Shown one piece after another: positions 51,729-60,359 of a stretch of DNA of 64,000 nt (positions within the stretch are counted from its first letter, which is position 1; the number at the start of each line of letters is the position of its first letter). This DNA comes from Palsa-504 sp963839095 (lineage in GTDB: Bacteria; Actinomycetota; Actinomycetes; Streptosporangiales; Streptosporangiaceae), in the NCBI GenBank assembly GCA_963839095.1, contig CAWIUF010000025.1, positions 1 through 64,000 on the forward strand, written 5' to 3'. Both the position numbers and the translations under genes were made by a program. Under the pieces are notes generated by a model, which saw only the letters and a list, made by a program, of their open reading frames with translations, did no database searches and was not told the origin of the DNA.

Positions 51729-52184
51729 GTGGTCCAGGAATTCACGCCTCTTCCGAGTATTCCGGTGTCCGCGGGGGCGCTCATTTTCGACCCGGCGGGA
51801 CGGCTGCTGATCCTCAAGCCGACCTACAAGAGCGGCTGGACCATCCCCGGCGGCGTCATGGAGGCGGACGGGGAGTCCCCGTGGGAAGCATGCCAGCGCG
51901 AGGTGCGCGAGGAGACCGGCCTCGAGGTGAGCCGCGGACGACTGGCCGCGATGGATTTCCGCCCGGCCAAGCCGGGCCGGCTGGCCGGTATCCGCTACCT
52001 GTTCGACTGCGGCCAGCTGACCGACGAGGCGCTGGCCAACATGAAACTGCAGCCTGAGGAGATCTCCGATTCCCGGCTGGTCCCGCTGCCCGAGGCGTTC
52101 ACCCTGCTCAGGAAGCCGATCAGGCGCCGGGTGAAGGCGGCTACCCAGGGGCTGACCTACCTGGAGAACGGCCGGCCGGTCTGA
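51729..52184 (+). CDS. Nudix hydrolase
   Basis: About 151 residues, with the Nudix helix GGVMEADGESPWEACQREVR followed by EETGLEV. The E-x7-REV-x-EE-x-G part is canonical, and the spacing before it is one residue longer than usual. IPVSAGALIFDPAGRLLIL precedes it. It hydrolyses a nucleoside-diphosphate-linked compound. The GTG at 51729 is preferred over that at 51720 because GGGAGG at 51715-51720 then lies eight bases upstream. Confidence 0.85.
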   Translation: MVQEFTPLPSIPVSAGALIFDPAGRLLILKPTYKSGWTIPGGVMEADGESPWEACQREVREETGLEVSRGRLAAMDFRPAKPGRLAGIRYLFDCGQLTDEALANMKLQPEEISDSRLVPLPEAFTLLRKPIRRRVKAATQGLTYLENGRPV

Positions 52185-52198
52185 CCGGCCGGGCCGGG

Positions 52199-52255
52199 TC
52201 AGCGGACGACCAGGCAGAACGGGTGACCGGCGGGATCACGGTAGGCAGTCGAGGA
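52199..52255 (-). pseudogene. C-terminal scrap of a VOC/glyoxalase gene
   Basis: Reading the minus strand gives SSTAYRDPAGHPFCLVVR and a stop. D-P-A-G-H-P-F-C-L is the standard end of many actinobacterial glyoxalase-like proteins, including the metal-binding-region strand. Upstream codons are not recognisable. It is a small relic lying between the Nudix and DHFR-like genes. Confidence 0.5.
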
Positions 52256-52305
52256 CCACCTCCCTGATCCAGCCCATGACACCGCTCACCGGGAGCGCAC
52301 CGCGG

Positions 52306-52860
52306 TCACCCGGCCAGCTCGTAACTGAGGCGGACGACACCGGTGCCGAACGACTCCGAGGCGGTCAGGGTGAGGGACTGCTGGCCGTCCGTCTCGCTGA
52401 ACAGGCGCTGGCCGCTGCCGATCACGACCGGGAAGAGGAGCAGGTCGAGCCGGTCGAGCAGCCCGTGCCTGAGCAGCCAGCGGACCAGGGTCGAGCTGCC
52501 GCTCATGCCGATGCCCCCGCCGGGCTGCTGCTTCAGCTCGCGGATCTGGCTGGCGATCTCCTCCTCGGTGCCGTTGATCAGCGTGGAGTTCTGCCAGTCG
52601 GCGGAGCCGAGCGTGGTGGAGACGACATACTTCGGGGTGCCGTTCATCTGATCGGCCACTCCGCCGGACTGGCCCCCGAACGCGGCGGCGAAGCCGTCGT
52701 AGGTCGTCCGGCCGAGCAGCATGGCATCGTTGACCGCCATCAGGGCGCCGACGGCCGCCCCCACCTGATCGTCGTAATACGGACCGGTCCACTTATCCGG
52801 CGCCTCCACCACGCCGTCCAGGGAGATGAACAGTCCGGCGGCGATCTTCCGCATGATCAT
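52306..52860 (-). CDS. Dihydrofolate-reductase-like (RibD C-terminal) protein
   Basis: The 184-residue protein of the YyaP/YwjB group starts RKIAAGLFISLDGVVEAPDK, followed by DAMLLGRTTYDGFAAAFGG, YVVSTTLGSADWQNSTLING and PGGGIGMSGSSTLVRWLLRH. These segments form the NADPH-binding RibD/DHFR fold. The activity of the group is mostly unknown; true folate reduction is unlikely. Its start overlaps the SRPBCC stop, so it is the last gene of an ArsR-led operon. Confidence 0.85.
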   Translation of the reverse strand: MIMRKIAAGLFISLDGVVEAPDKWTGPYYDDQVGAAVGALMAVNDAMLLGRTTYDGFAAAFGGQSGGVADQMNGTPKYVVSTTLGSADWQNSTLINGTEEEIASQIRELKQQPGGGIGMSGSSTLVRWLLRHGLLDRLDLLLFPVVIGSGQRLFSETDGQQSLTLTASESFGTGVVRLSYELAG

Positions 52861-53615
52861 TGTCCTTTCGGTGACAGGACCTGGCTGAGCCAGGATTCCC
52901 AGGCGAGCTGAGCCCCGGCCGGGTCGGCTTCGGAGGCGAAGAGTTTGCCGTCCGCGACCAGCGGCCTGCCGAAGCCGCGTATAAAGCGGTAGAGCGCGTC
53001 CGGTGTCCGTATCCCGATCGTGGCAGCGTTGGCGAAGTAGACGACGCCGTCCTGCCGGGCGGTACCACCGGCGGTGACGCTCACCCGGTCGCCGCGGCCC
53101 GCGGATCCGGGCAGGCCGAGCGAGCGGAAGATCGCCGCCTGGTCGCTAGCCCAGGTCGTGCCAGCCGGGCCGGACGCCGTGACCGGCAGGGCGCGGCGGC
53201 CGGCGAAGTAGGTGAGGTACTCGGCCAGGGTGTGGAAGTACAGCGCGCCGCCCAGCTTCATCGCCTCGTACTCATCCGCCCAGTCGTCGCCGGGCAGGAA
53301 GCCGGTCGAGACGTTCCGCAGCACCGTGCTGCCGCCCTCCCGGCCCTCGATGAGGAAGTCGAAGGCAATGAACCGCCCGTCGGGTGCCTCGCCGCTGCGG
53401 TAAGCGAGCCGGCGGGCGGGATCCCAGGCGGTCACGGCGGATTCCATCGTGTACTCGTCCATGGTGGTGCGGACGGTGCCGTCGGCACCGGGCTGCACGT
53501 CGGTCCGGCCCATGAACCAGGAGTCGATGCCGGGGCCAGTCGCGATCGCGGCCCAGACCTCCTCCGGGGTGGCCGGCACCTCGGCCTCGGAGTGTTCTTC
53601 GAACGGATGGCCCAT
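52857..53615 (-). CDS. SRPBCC (AHSA1/START-fold) protein
   Basis: A 252-residue protein. The N-terminal 145 residues form an activator-of-Hsp90-like SRPBCC domain (EEHSEAEVPATPEEVWAAIA, WDPARRLAYRSGEAPDG, GWADEYEAMKLGG-type helix). The C-terminal 100 residues are an extra domain of unknown role. ArsR-SRPBCC pairs are frequent and may bind hydrophobic ligands. It overlaps the regulator gene (TGATG) and the next gene (ATGA). Confidence 0.83.
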   Translation of the reverse strand: MGHPFEEHSEAEVPATPEEVWAAIATGPGIDSWFMGRTDVQPGADGTVRTTMDEYTMESAVTAWDPARRLAYRSGEAPDGRFIAFDFLIEGREGGSTVLRNVSTGFLPGDDWADEYEAMKLGGALYFHTLAEYLTYFAGRRALPVTASGPAGTTWASDQAAIFRSLGLPGSAGRGDRVSVTAGGTARQDGVVYFANAATIGIRTPDALYRFIRGFGRPLVADGKLFASEADPAGAQLAWESWLSQVLSPKGQ

Positions 53616-54220
53616 CAGTCCTCCCCGGGTCCGGCGGCCGTCGTGATGACGGCCGGGTGGACGGCGATGACGAGACGGTGCTCGCGGCCGCCCTCGGCGT
53701 GCTCGTCGTGGTACTTCGCGACGAGCGAGGTCACCGTCTGCATCAGCTCGCCGGTGAAGGCGGCGCGATCGGCCGCGGAGGCGAAGCGGATCTGCCCGTC
53801 CAGCGCGAAGGTGGCCAGTCTCTTCTGCGCCCGGGCAGCCCCGGTGATCAGGTCGCCGACGTCCCGGACGAGCTGCGCGGCCAGGGCGAGCAGCCAGCGG
53901 GCGGAGAGGCGGTCGGGGGCGCGGGCCGGGTCGGGAGCCACGGCGGCCAGCGCCGACGGCGAGATCACGTACGAGGCGGCCGAAGCCCGGACCAGCCGCT
54001 CGGTCACGTTCCCCTTGCGGCGCTCCTCGACCAGCTCGACCAGTCCGTGCCGCTCCAGGGTTCGCAGATGGTAGTTGACTTTCTGCCGGGGAAGGCCGGA
54101 AGCGGCCGCGAGCATGGCGGCTGACCTGGGCTCGGCCAGCTGAGCCAGCAGCCGCGCCCGGACCGGCTCCAGCGCGGCCTCGGCCGCGGCCGCGTCGGCG
54201 ATCACTGCCACATCGATCAT
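53615..54220 (-). CDS. ArsR-type winged-helix regulator
   Basis: The 201-residue regulator has an N-terminal HTH_20/ArsR domain: VRARLLAQLAEPRSAAMLAA, ASGLPRQKVNYHLRTLERHG, LVELVEERRKGNVTERLVR. A helical C-terminal half of about 110 residues follows, longer than minimal ArsR proteins. The ATG at 54220 (MIDVAVIADAAAAE) is chosen over an upstream GTG-like extension. It leads a three-gene overlapping operon. A perfect palindrome 27 bases upstream is a likely autoregulatory site. Confidence 0.85.
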   Translation of the reverse strand: MIDVAVIADAAAAEAALEPVRARLLAQLAEPRSAAMLAAASGLPRQKVNYHLRTLERHGLVELVEERRKGNVTERLVRASAASYVISPSALAAVAPDPARAPDRLSARWLLALAAQLVRDVGDLITGAARAQKRLATFALDGQIRFASAADRAAFTGELMQTVTSLVAKYHDEHAEGGREHRLVIAVHPAVITTAAGPGED

Positions 54221-54246
54221 GGAATTAGCCTGCCATCCGACAAACT

Positions 54247-54259
54247 TTCTTGTCAAGAA
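54247..54259. promoter_or_regulatory. Candidate operator of the ArsR-type regulator
   Basis: TTCTTGTCAAGAA is a perfect palindrome with 6-base arms, placed 27-39 bases upstream of the regulator start. The sequence around it is AT-rich, and TTGACA is embedded on the minus strand, so repressor binding would cover the -35 region. Confidence 0.55.
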
Positions 54260-54313
54260 AAATTTTATTGTCGGTAAGGGACGGGCGCAGGAGAGCGTGG
54301 GCGCTGGCAGCCG

Positions 54314-54355
54314 GAGCGGGGCGGGTGGAGCGGGGCGGGTGGAGCGGGGCGGGTG
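54314..54355. repeat. 14-bp tandem repeat, three copies
   Basis: GAGCGGGGCGGGTG is repeated at 54314, 54328 and 54342 with a partial fourth unit. It lies between the 3' end of mltG and the ArsR operon, in non-coding DNA. Confidence 0.8.
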
Positions 54356-54447
54356 GAGCGGCCCTGGCCTGGTCGCGCGCCAGGACCGTCACCGTCCCCA
54401 GAGGGGTCTCGCCGGGGACGGCTGCCCTGGCGGCTTCGGTCAGGTCA

Positions 54448-56215
54448 TCACTTGGCCAGGTTGTGCTGGAGTTCGTTACGGAACTCCTGGAACTGGGCCG
54501 CGCTGGAGGTGAACTTGGTCTCGCCGGTCTTCGGGTTGACGGTGACGAAGTACACCCAGGTCCCGGTGGCCGGGTGCAGCACGGCGTTGATGGCCGCGGC
54601 ACCCGGGTTGTCGATCGGGCCGGGGGTCAGGCCCTTGTACTTGTAGGTGTTGTACGGCGAGGTGCTGGTGAGCTGCTTGTTATTAGCGATGATGCCGTAG
54701 GTGTTCAGGCCGTACAGCACGGTGCTGTCGAGCTCGAGCGGGATGCCCTGCTTCAGCCGGTTGTCGATCACCCGGGCGATCTTCGGGTAGTCCGAGAGCC
54801 GGCCGCCTTCGGCCTGGACCAGGCTGGCCATCACGATAACCTGGGCTGGCGTGAGCCCTACGTGCTGGGCGGCCGTGTCCAGGCCCAGGTTGGCGGCCTC
54901 GGTGTTGAACCGCTTGACCATGTCCTTGAGGACCCCGGCGGCGGTCTCGTGCGGGATCACATCGTAGGTCGCGGGGAACAGGTAGCCCTCGGGCTTGCCC
55001 TTGGCGAAGGAGGGCAGGCCGAGCGAGGCCGGGTCCTTGAGCGCCTTGGCGTAGGCGCTGGCCGCGATACCGGACTTGGACCCCAGGTAGGCGACGATCT
55101 GGCTCAGCCGCCAGCCCTCCGGGATGGTCACCTTGACCTGGACCATGTTGGCCGGGTTGACCAGCAGCGCGTAGGCCAGGGAGGCCTTCATGTGCTCGTG
55201 CATCCCGTAGAAACCGGGCAGCAGCCCGTTCCCGCTGGTGCTGTGCTCGGCCGCCAGCACGAACGCGCGCTCGCTGGCCACCACGCCCAGCTTCGCCAGC
55301 TTCGGCGCGATGCTGGTCGGCGAGTCACCTGAGGTGACCTGGAAAGTGACCGAGCCAGTACCATCCCCGGCGTAGTCGGCCGGGTGGTACTTGTTCATGT
55401 ACAGGTGGTAGCCGTAGGCGCCGGCGATCGCCAGCGGGACGATGATGACCAGCAGCGCGGCCAGCGGCGCGATCCAGCGGAACCGGCGCCGGCGGCGGCC
55501 GCCGTCCCGCGGCGGGCGCCCGTCGTCGCGGCGCCGGCGGCGGCTGGGCCGTTCTTCCTCTTCTTCTCTCCTCTTCCTCGTACTCGGCGTCGGCGTATTC
55601 GTCGCTGTAACCGCCGTCGCCGAAGCCGGGCATGAACCGGCCGGGCTCCTCGTCGCCGTACTCGCCGCCGCCCGGATACAGGCCCGGGCCTGGCTCGGAG
55701 TACGGGCCGGGCTCGCCGTACTGGCCGCGTTCGTCGTACCGCCCGCGTTCGTCGTACCCGTCGCCGGGGGTGTGGCTGGCCTGCACGGGCGGGCCGGGGC
55801 GCCACGGCTGGGCCGCTCCGGGGCGGGAAGGCGGCGGCGCCGGGCGTCCGGGCGGGTTCCCCGGCGACGGGTAGGGATCGCCTGGGCGCCAGGCACCCTG
55901 GTCGGGGAGCCGGCGGAACCCCTGAGAGCCGTAAGGTGCCTGAGGTCCGTGGGGCATGCGCTGACCTTGGGGCGGTGGCATCGGCTGACCGTGGGCCGGT
56001 GGGCGCGGGTCCAGCGGCATACGCGGATCCAGCGGGTCCTGCGGCCGAGGCTGGCCCTGGGGCGCGGGCCGGCCAGGAGGAATGGGCTGGCCCGGGCCCC
56101 GCGGGCCGCGCGGGGGCGGCATGTTACGGGAGTCCTGAGGGCCGCGCGCGTGCCGCGGGCGCGGGTTCTGCGGCGGCCGCGGGTCCTGCCGCCAGCCGCC
56201 TTCGTCCTGGCTCAC
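54448..56215 (-). CDS. mltG: Endolytic murein transglycosylase MltG (one frameshift)
   Basis: The N-terminal 215 residues are a Pro/Arg/Gly-rich cytoplasmic tail (MSQDEGGWRQDPRP onward). In the second frame a transmembrane helix follows (FRWIAPLAALLVIIVPLAIA, then GAYGYHLYM), with a LysM-like module and the YceG catalytic domain (KPEGYLFPATYDVIPHETAA, IVMASLVQAEGG with the catalytic Glu, PLELDSTVLYGL, TPGPIDNPGAAAINA). The frame changes near 55555-55580 in a GAA/GAG-rich run, and total length is 3n+1. MltG cleaves nascent glycan strands at the membrane. The long disordered N-tail is common in actinomycetes. Confidence 0.87.
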
Positions 56216-56793
56216 GCGCTCGCCCCGTGATCGGAGGCGGCCACGCCGACGAGCTGGCCGGCCGGGCGGCCGGTGGCACGCTCGGTGTCCAGGGCGGCTT
56301 GCAGCAAGATGGCGGCGGCCGCGGCGTCGATGACCTGGCGGCGGGCGCGGGAATCTTTCCCGCCGCGGCGCAGCGCGCCGTGCGCCTCGGTGGTGGTGAA
56401 CCGCTCGTCGACCAGCCGGACCGGGACCGGTGCCACGCGGCCGGCCAGGTCCGCGGCGAACTCCCGGGCGCCGGCCGCGGCGGGGCCCTCCCGGCCGGAC
56501 AGCGACACCGGCAGGCCCACGATGACCTCGATCGCCTCTTCAGCGGCGGCCAGCTTCGCGAGCTCGGCCCGGGCCTGCCCGGCGAGCGCACTGGTTCCGG
56601 ACCGCAGCACGGTCAGCGGGACAGCGAGGACGCCGCCCGGGTCGCTGCGCGCGACCCCGATGCGAACCGAACCTACATCCACGGCGAGCCGCACCCCCTG
56701 CCTGAACGGAAGCTGGCTCACCGGGACGGCCCCAGGCCAGGCCCGGGATGGACGCGACCCGGAATTACGGACCCCGGAAGGTCGCATGAGCAT
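56212..56793 (-). CDS. ruvX: RuvX (YqgF) Holliday-junction-resolvase-like protein
   Basis: The RNase H-fold protein has GVRLAVDVGSVRIGVARSDP with the catalytic Asp, VIVGLPVSLSGREGPAAAGA, VRLVDERFTTTEAHGALR with the Glu, and the late Asp in VIDAAAAAILLQAALD. YqgF proteins process rRNA and/or resolve junctions. The ATG at 56793 gives 193 residues, but the family usually begins near MSxxxGVRLAVD, so the GTG at 56721 is a good alternative. It sits between alaS and mltG, a conserved actinobacterial order, and overlaps mltG by four bases (GTGA). Confidence 0.87.
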   Translation of the reverse strand: MLMRPSGVRNSGSRPSRAWPGAVPVSQLPFRQGVRLAVDVGSVRIGVARSDPGGVLAVPLTVLRSGTSALAGQARAELAKLAAAEEAIEVIVGLPVSLSGREGPAAAGAREFAADLAGRVAPVPVRLVDERFTTTEAHGALRRGGKDSRARRQVIDAAAAAILLQAALDTERATGRPAGQLVGVAASDHGASA

Positions 56794-56806
56794 GCCAATA
56801 CGTTAC

Positions 56807-59527
56807 CTACCGGACTCGAGTCTGTCCCGCGATGTCCCGCAAAGCCCCACGAACGGCGTCAAACGCCTCATCTACGGCACCGGGCTGGGTGCCGCCGCCC
56901 TGGGCGACGTCCGGCTTACCGCCGCCGTTGCCGCCGAGGGCCCGGGCCGCCACCCCGACCAGCGAGCCCGCCGCCAGCCCGAATCCGCGGCCGGCCTCGT
57001 TGACCGCGATGACCACCACCGGCTTGTCCGCGGGCACCCCGGCGACCGCCACCACCGCGGGCTGCGAGCGCGGCACCCGGCCGCGCACGTCGAGGGCGAG
57101 CTTGCGGATGTCGTCGGCTTCGGTCCCGTCCGGCACCCGGTGCGCGACCAGGGCCAGCCCGCTGATGTCCTCCGCGCTGGCCGCGATGTCCCCGGCCGAC
57201 TCGAGCAGCCGCGCCGCGCGCAGCCGCTGCAGCTCGCGCTCGGCGTCCCTGAGCCGGGTCACCACGCCGGAGATGCGCTCGGGCAGCTGCTCGCGCGGCA
57301 CCTTGAACTGCTCGCTGAGCTGGCTGACGAGCGTGCTCTCGCGGGCCAGGAAGCGGAATGCGTCGATGCCCACCAGCGCCTCGATCCGGCGCACGCCGGA
57401 CCCGATGGAGGCCTCGCCGAGCACCTTGATCAGGCCGAGCTGGCCGGACCTGGCCACGTGGGTGCCGCCGCACAGCTCGCGGGAGTAGTCACCGACCTCG
57501 ACCACCCGGACCCGGTCACCGTACTTCTCGCCGAACAGCGCCAGCGCGCCCAGCTCGCGCGCTTCTTCCTGCGAGGTGTAGAACGCGTGCACGTCCAGGT
57601 CGTTGACCAGGATCTCGTTGACCTCGTCCTCGGTGTCGCGCAGGACGGCCAGGGGCACCGCGCCCTGGGCGGTGAAGTCGAACCGCAGGCGCCCCGGGGC
57701 GTTCTCCGAGCCCGCCTGCGCCGCCGACTCCCCCAGCGCGCCGCGCAGCGCCCGGTGCACCAGGTGGGTCGCGGTGTGCGAGCGGGACAACGCGCGGCGG
57801 CGCTCGATGTCGATCTGCGCGTGCGCGGACGCGCCGACCGTGACCTCGCCGGAGGTGACCGTGCCGCGGTGCACGATCAGGCCGGGCAGCGGGGTCTGCG
57901 CGTCGCGGACCGCGATCTCGCCGCCGTCCACGGTGATCGTGCCCTCGTCGGCGAGCTGGCCGCCGCCTTCGGCGTAGAACGGGGTGCGATCGAGTACTAC
58001 GTCGACCTCGGTGCCCGCGCCCGCCGACGGTACCGGCACGCCGTCCACCAGCAGGCCCAGGATGGCGGCCTCGCCGGAGATCTGGTCGTAGCCGGTGAAG
58101 CTGACCGCACCGGACCGGTCGAGCAGTTCCGCGAACGCGGAGATGTCCGTGTTGCCGGTCTTCTTTTCGGCCGCGTCCCGCTTGGCGCGGCCCCGCTGCT
58201 CGGCCATGAGCCGGCGGAAACCCTCCTCGTCGACGGCCAGGCCCTGCTCGGCCGCCATCTCCAGGGTCAGGTCGATCGGGAAGCCGTAGGTGTCGTGCAG
58301 CTGGAACGCCTGCTCGCCGGACAGCGCGGTCGAGCCGCGGCGCCGGTTCTCCTCCACCGAGGCATCGAAGATCGCGGTGCCGGTGCGCAGCGTGCTGGCG
58401 AACGCCGACTCCTCCCCGTCGATGACCGCGTGGATGTTGACCGCGATGCGGCTCAGCTCCGGGTACAGCCCCGCCATCGCGTCGAGGGCGGCCGAGGTGA
58501 GCTCGTGCATGAACCGCTCCCCCGTCGCCGGGGTCGCGCCCGCGCCGCCGCGCTGGCCGCCGGCCAGCAGGCGCAGGTTCCTGATGCTGCGCCGGACGAT
58601 GCGCCGAAGCACGTAGCCGCGGCCCTCGTTGCCGGGCAGCACGCCGTCCCCGATCAGCATGACCGCGCTGCGCACGTGGTCGGCGATGACCCGCAGGGCC
58701 ACGTCGGTGCGCTGGTCGCGGCCGTACCGCTGCTCGGTGAGCTCGGCCGCCCGGTCGAGGATCTTCCAGGTGGTATCGATCTCGTACAGGTTGTCGACGC
58801 CCTGCAGGATGGACGCCATCCGCTCGAGGCCCATGCCGGTGTCGACGTTCTTGGAGGGCAGCAGGCCCTCGATGTCGAAGTCGTCCTTGGCCCGGACCTT
58901 GCTCAGGCTGTCCTGCATGAAGACCAGGTTCCAGACCTCGAGGAACCGGTCCTCGTCCGCCTCCGGGCCGCCGTCACGGCCGTATTCGGGGCCGCGGTCG
59001 TAGTAGATCTCCGAGCACGGGCCGCCAGGTCCCGGCACGCCCATATGCCAGTAGTTGTCGGCCAGGCCGCGATGCTGGATCCGGTCCGGCGACACGCCGA
59101 TCTGGTCCCGCCAGATCGCGTACGCCTCGTCGTCGCCGTGCAGGACGGTGGCCCACAGCTTGTCCTCCGGGAAACCGAACCCGCCGTCGGCCTCGGAGTT
59201 GGTCAGCAGCTCCCAGGCGTACCTGATCGCGCCTTCCTTGAAGTAGTCACCGAACGACCAGTTGCCCAGCATCTGGAAGAACGTGGCGTGCCTGGTGGTC
59301 TTGCCGACCTCTTCGATGTCCAGCGTCCGCACGCACTTCTGCACGTCGGCGGCGCGCTTGTACGGCGGCGTGCGCTGGCCGAGCAGGTACGGCTTGAACG
59401 GCTGCATGCCCGCGATGACGAACAGCACCGTGGGGTCGTCGGCGACCAGGGAGGCCGAGGGCACGATCGTGTGCCCCTGCTGCTCGAAGTACGCAAGGAA
59501 GCGGCGGGCGATCTCGGCCGACTCCAT
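56807..59527 (-). CDS. alaS: Alanyl-tRNA synthetase
   Basis: The complete 906-residue class II enzyme has the catalytic domain with VLFVIAGMQPFKPYLLGQ, RHATFFQMLGNWSFGDYFKE and GMGLERMASILQG. The editing domain has the zinc motifs SRSHTATHLVHRAL and ELCGGTHVARSGQ, and the C-terminal C-Ala domain ends ALRDIAGQTRVR. It charges tRNA-Ala and clears mischarged serine. The ATG at 59527 overlaps the DUF6167 stop (TGATG). It is the central gene of the rarA-to-mltG run. Confidence 0.97.
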   Translation of the reverse strand: MESAEIARRFLAYFEQQGHTIVPSASLVADDPTVLFVIAGMQPFKPYLLGQRTPPYKRAADVQKCVRTLDIEEVGKTTRHATFFQMLGNWSFGDYFKEGAIRYAWELLTNSEADGGFGFPEDKLWATVLHGDDEAYAIWRDQIGVSPDRIQHRGLADNYWHMGVPGPGGPCSEIYYDRGPEYGRDGGPEADEDRFLEVWNLVFMQDSLSKVRAKDDFDIEGLLPSKNVDTGMGLERMASILQGVDNLYEIDTTWKILDRAAELTEQRYGRDQRTDVALRVIADHVRSAVMLIGDGVLPGNEGRGYVLRRIVRRSIRNLRLLAGGQRGGAGATPATGERFMHELTSAALDAMAGLYPELSRIAVNIHAVIDGEESAFASTLRTGTAIFDASVEENRRRGSTALSGEQAFQLHDTYGFPIDLTLEMAAEQGLAVDEEGFRRLMAEQRGRAKRDAAEKKTGNTDISAFAELLDRSGAVSFTGYDQISGEAAILGLLVDGVPVPSAGAGTEVDVVLDRTPFYAEGGGQLADEGTITVDGGEIAVRDAQTPLPGLIVHRGTVTSGEVTVGASAHAQIDIERRRALSRSHTATHLVHRALRGALGESAAQAGSENAPGRLRFDFTAQGAVPLAVLRDTEDEVNEILVNDLDVHAFYTSQEEARELGALALFGEKYGDRVRVVEVGDYSRELCGGTHVARSGQLGLIKVLGEASIGSGVRRIEALVGIDAFRFLARESTLVSQLSEQFKVPREQLPERISGVVTRLRDAERELQRLRAARLLESAGDIAASAEDISGLALVAHRVPDGTEADDIRKLALDVRGRVPRSQPAVVAVAGVPADKPVVVIAVNEAGRGFGLAAGSLVGVAARALGGNGGGKPDVAQGGGTQPGAVDEAFDAVRGALRDIAGQTRVR

Positions 59528-59880
59528 CAGTGGCCATCCTCTGGTTCGTGGTCGGTTGGGCGGTCTCGGTCTGCAGAGAGGGTAGAGCCTGCGGGCGCGG
59601 GATGCGCAAGCCGGTAGAGCTCCATGCCCTCCCGGACGTCACGGGTGAAGCGGTAGCTCTCCCGGGCCAGGGCGATCGCGCCCCGCCGGGCGCGCCGTCC
59701 GGTGACCCGGGCCCGGGCGCCCGCCCGCGCGAGCTCGAGCGTGCCCTCGAGCCTGCGCTCGGGAGCGAGGCGGCCCGGGGTCAGGGTCGCAGACAGGCGC
59801 CGCCCGGCCGCGGAGACACGCCGGTAGCCGTAGATGCCGGTCACGGCCCCGGCAGTGAGCCAGAAACCCCTGCGGATCAT
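59527..59880 (-). CDS. DUF6167 family protein
   Basis: The 117-residue protein starts with a hydrophobic segment (MIRRGFWLTAGAVTGIYGYR) that may anchor it in the membrane, followed by basic helices (ARVTGRRARRGAIALARESY, REGMELYRL). It is the small protein conserved between the DUF948 gene and alaS in actinomycetes. Function is unknown; close coupling suggests a role linked to translation or the envelope. It overlaps both neighbours by a few bases. Confidence 0.82.
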   Translation of the reverse strand: MIRRGFWLTAGAVTGIYGYRRVSAAGRRLSATLTPGRLAPERRLEGTLELARAGARARVTGRRARRGAIALARESYRFTRDVREGMELYRLAHPAPAGSTLSADRDRPTDHEPEDGH

Positions 59881-60359
59881 CGCGCGGCCTTCCCTCGGGT
59901 GAGCTCGCCGCGTTCGGTGCGGCCGTTCTCGATCACGGTGGCGGGCAGGGCGCGCCGGCGCTGGCTTCGCCCGTTGCGCCGGCTGACGGCGTGGCGCACT
60001 CCGTAGGCCAGCGCGCCTATCCGGCCGACGGGGCCGCCGGCGATGGTGCGGCCGAGGCCGGCGAGGGCGGTGACCTGGCCGGCGAGTTCGGTCATGCCGG
60101 TGCCGAGCTCGTCCATGCTGGCCGTGACCGATTCGGTGCGGTCGAGCTGGCGGCCCGCGCGGTCCACCGCGGCCTGCGCCCCGTCCACCGCGGCCTGCGC
60201 GCGCGTCAGCAGGACGTCGCCGCGCTCGCGGACGTCGGCGACCAGCTTGCTGCTCTCCGAGAGCAGGCGGCCCAGCCGGAACAGCACGAACACGCCGACG
60301 CAGACCAGCAGGGCCCAGAACACAGCGGCGATCAGCGCGGCGAGCTCGGCCGCGTTCAT
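59877..60359 (-). CDS. DUF948 family membrane protein
   Basis: The 160-residue protein has an N-terminal transmembrane helix (ALIAAVFWALLVCVGVFVLF), then a long coiled-coil-like region (ADVRERGDVLLTRAQAAVDG, with AQAAVDRAGRQL repeating the pattern) and a basic C-terminus. The DUF948 family includes general-stress-related proteins such as YtxG-like members. It overlaps the rarA stop and the DUF6167 start (ATGA). Function is unknown. Confidence 0.85.
   Translation of the reverse strand: MNAAELAALIAAVFWALLVCVGVFVLFRLGRLLSESSKLVADVRERGDVLLTRAQAAVDGAQAAVDRAGRQLDRTESVTASMDELGTGMTELAGQVTALAGLGRTIAGGPVGRIGALAYGVRHAVSRRNGRSQRRRALPATVIENGRTERGELTRGKAAR

Noticed and set aside
56273..59617. Long plus-strand open frame of 1114 codons opposite alaS
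   Set aside because: It is antisense to the full-length alaS/ruvX genes, has no recognisable domain and reflects GC-rich codon bias.
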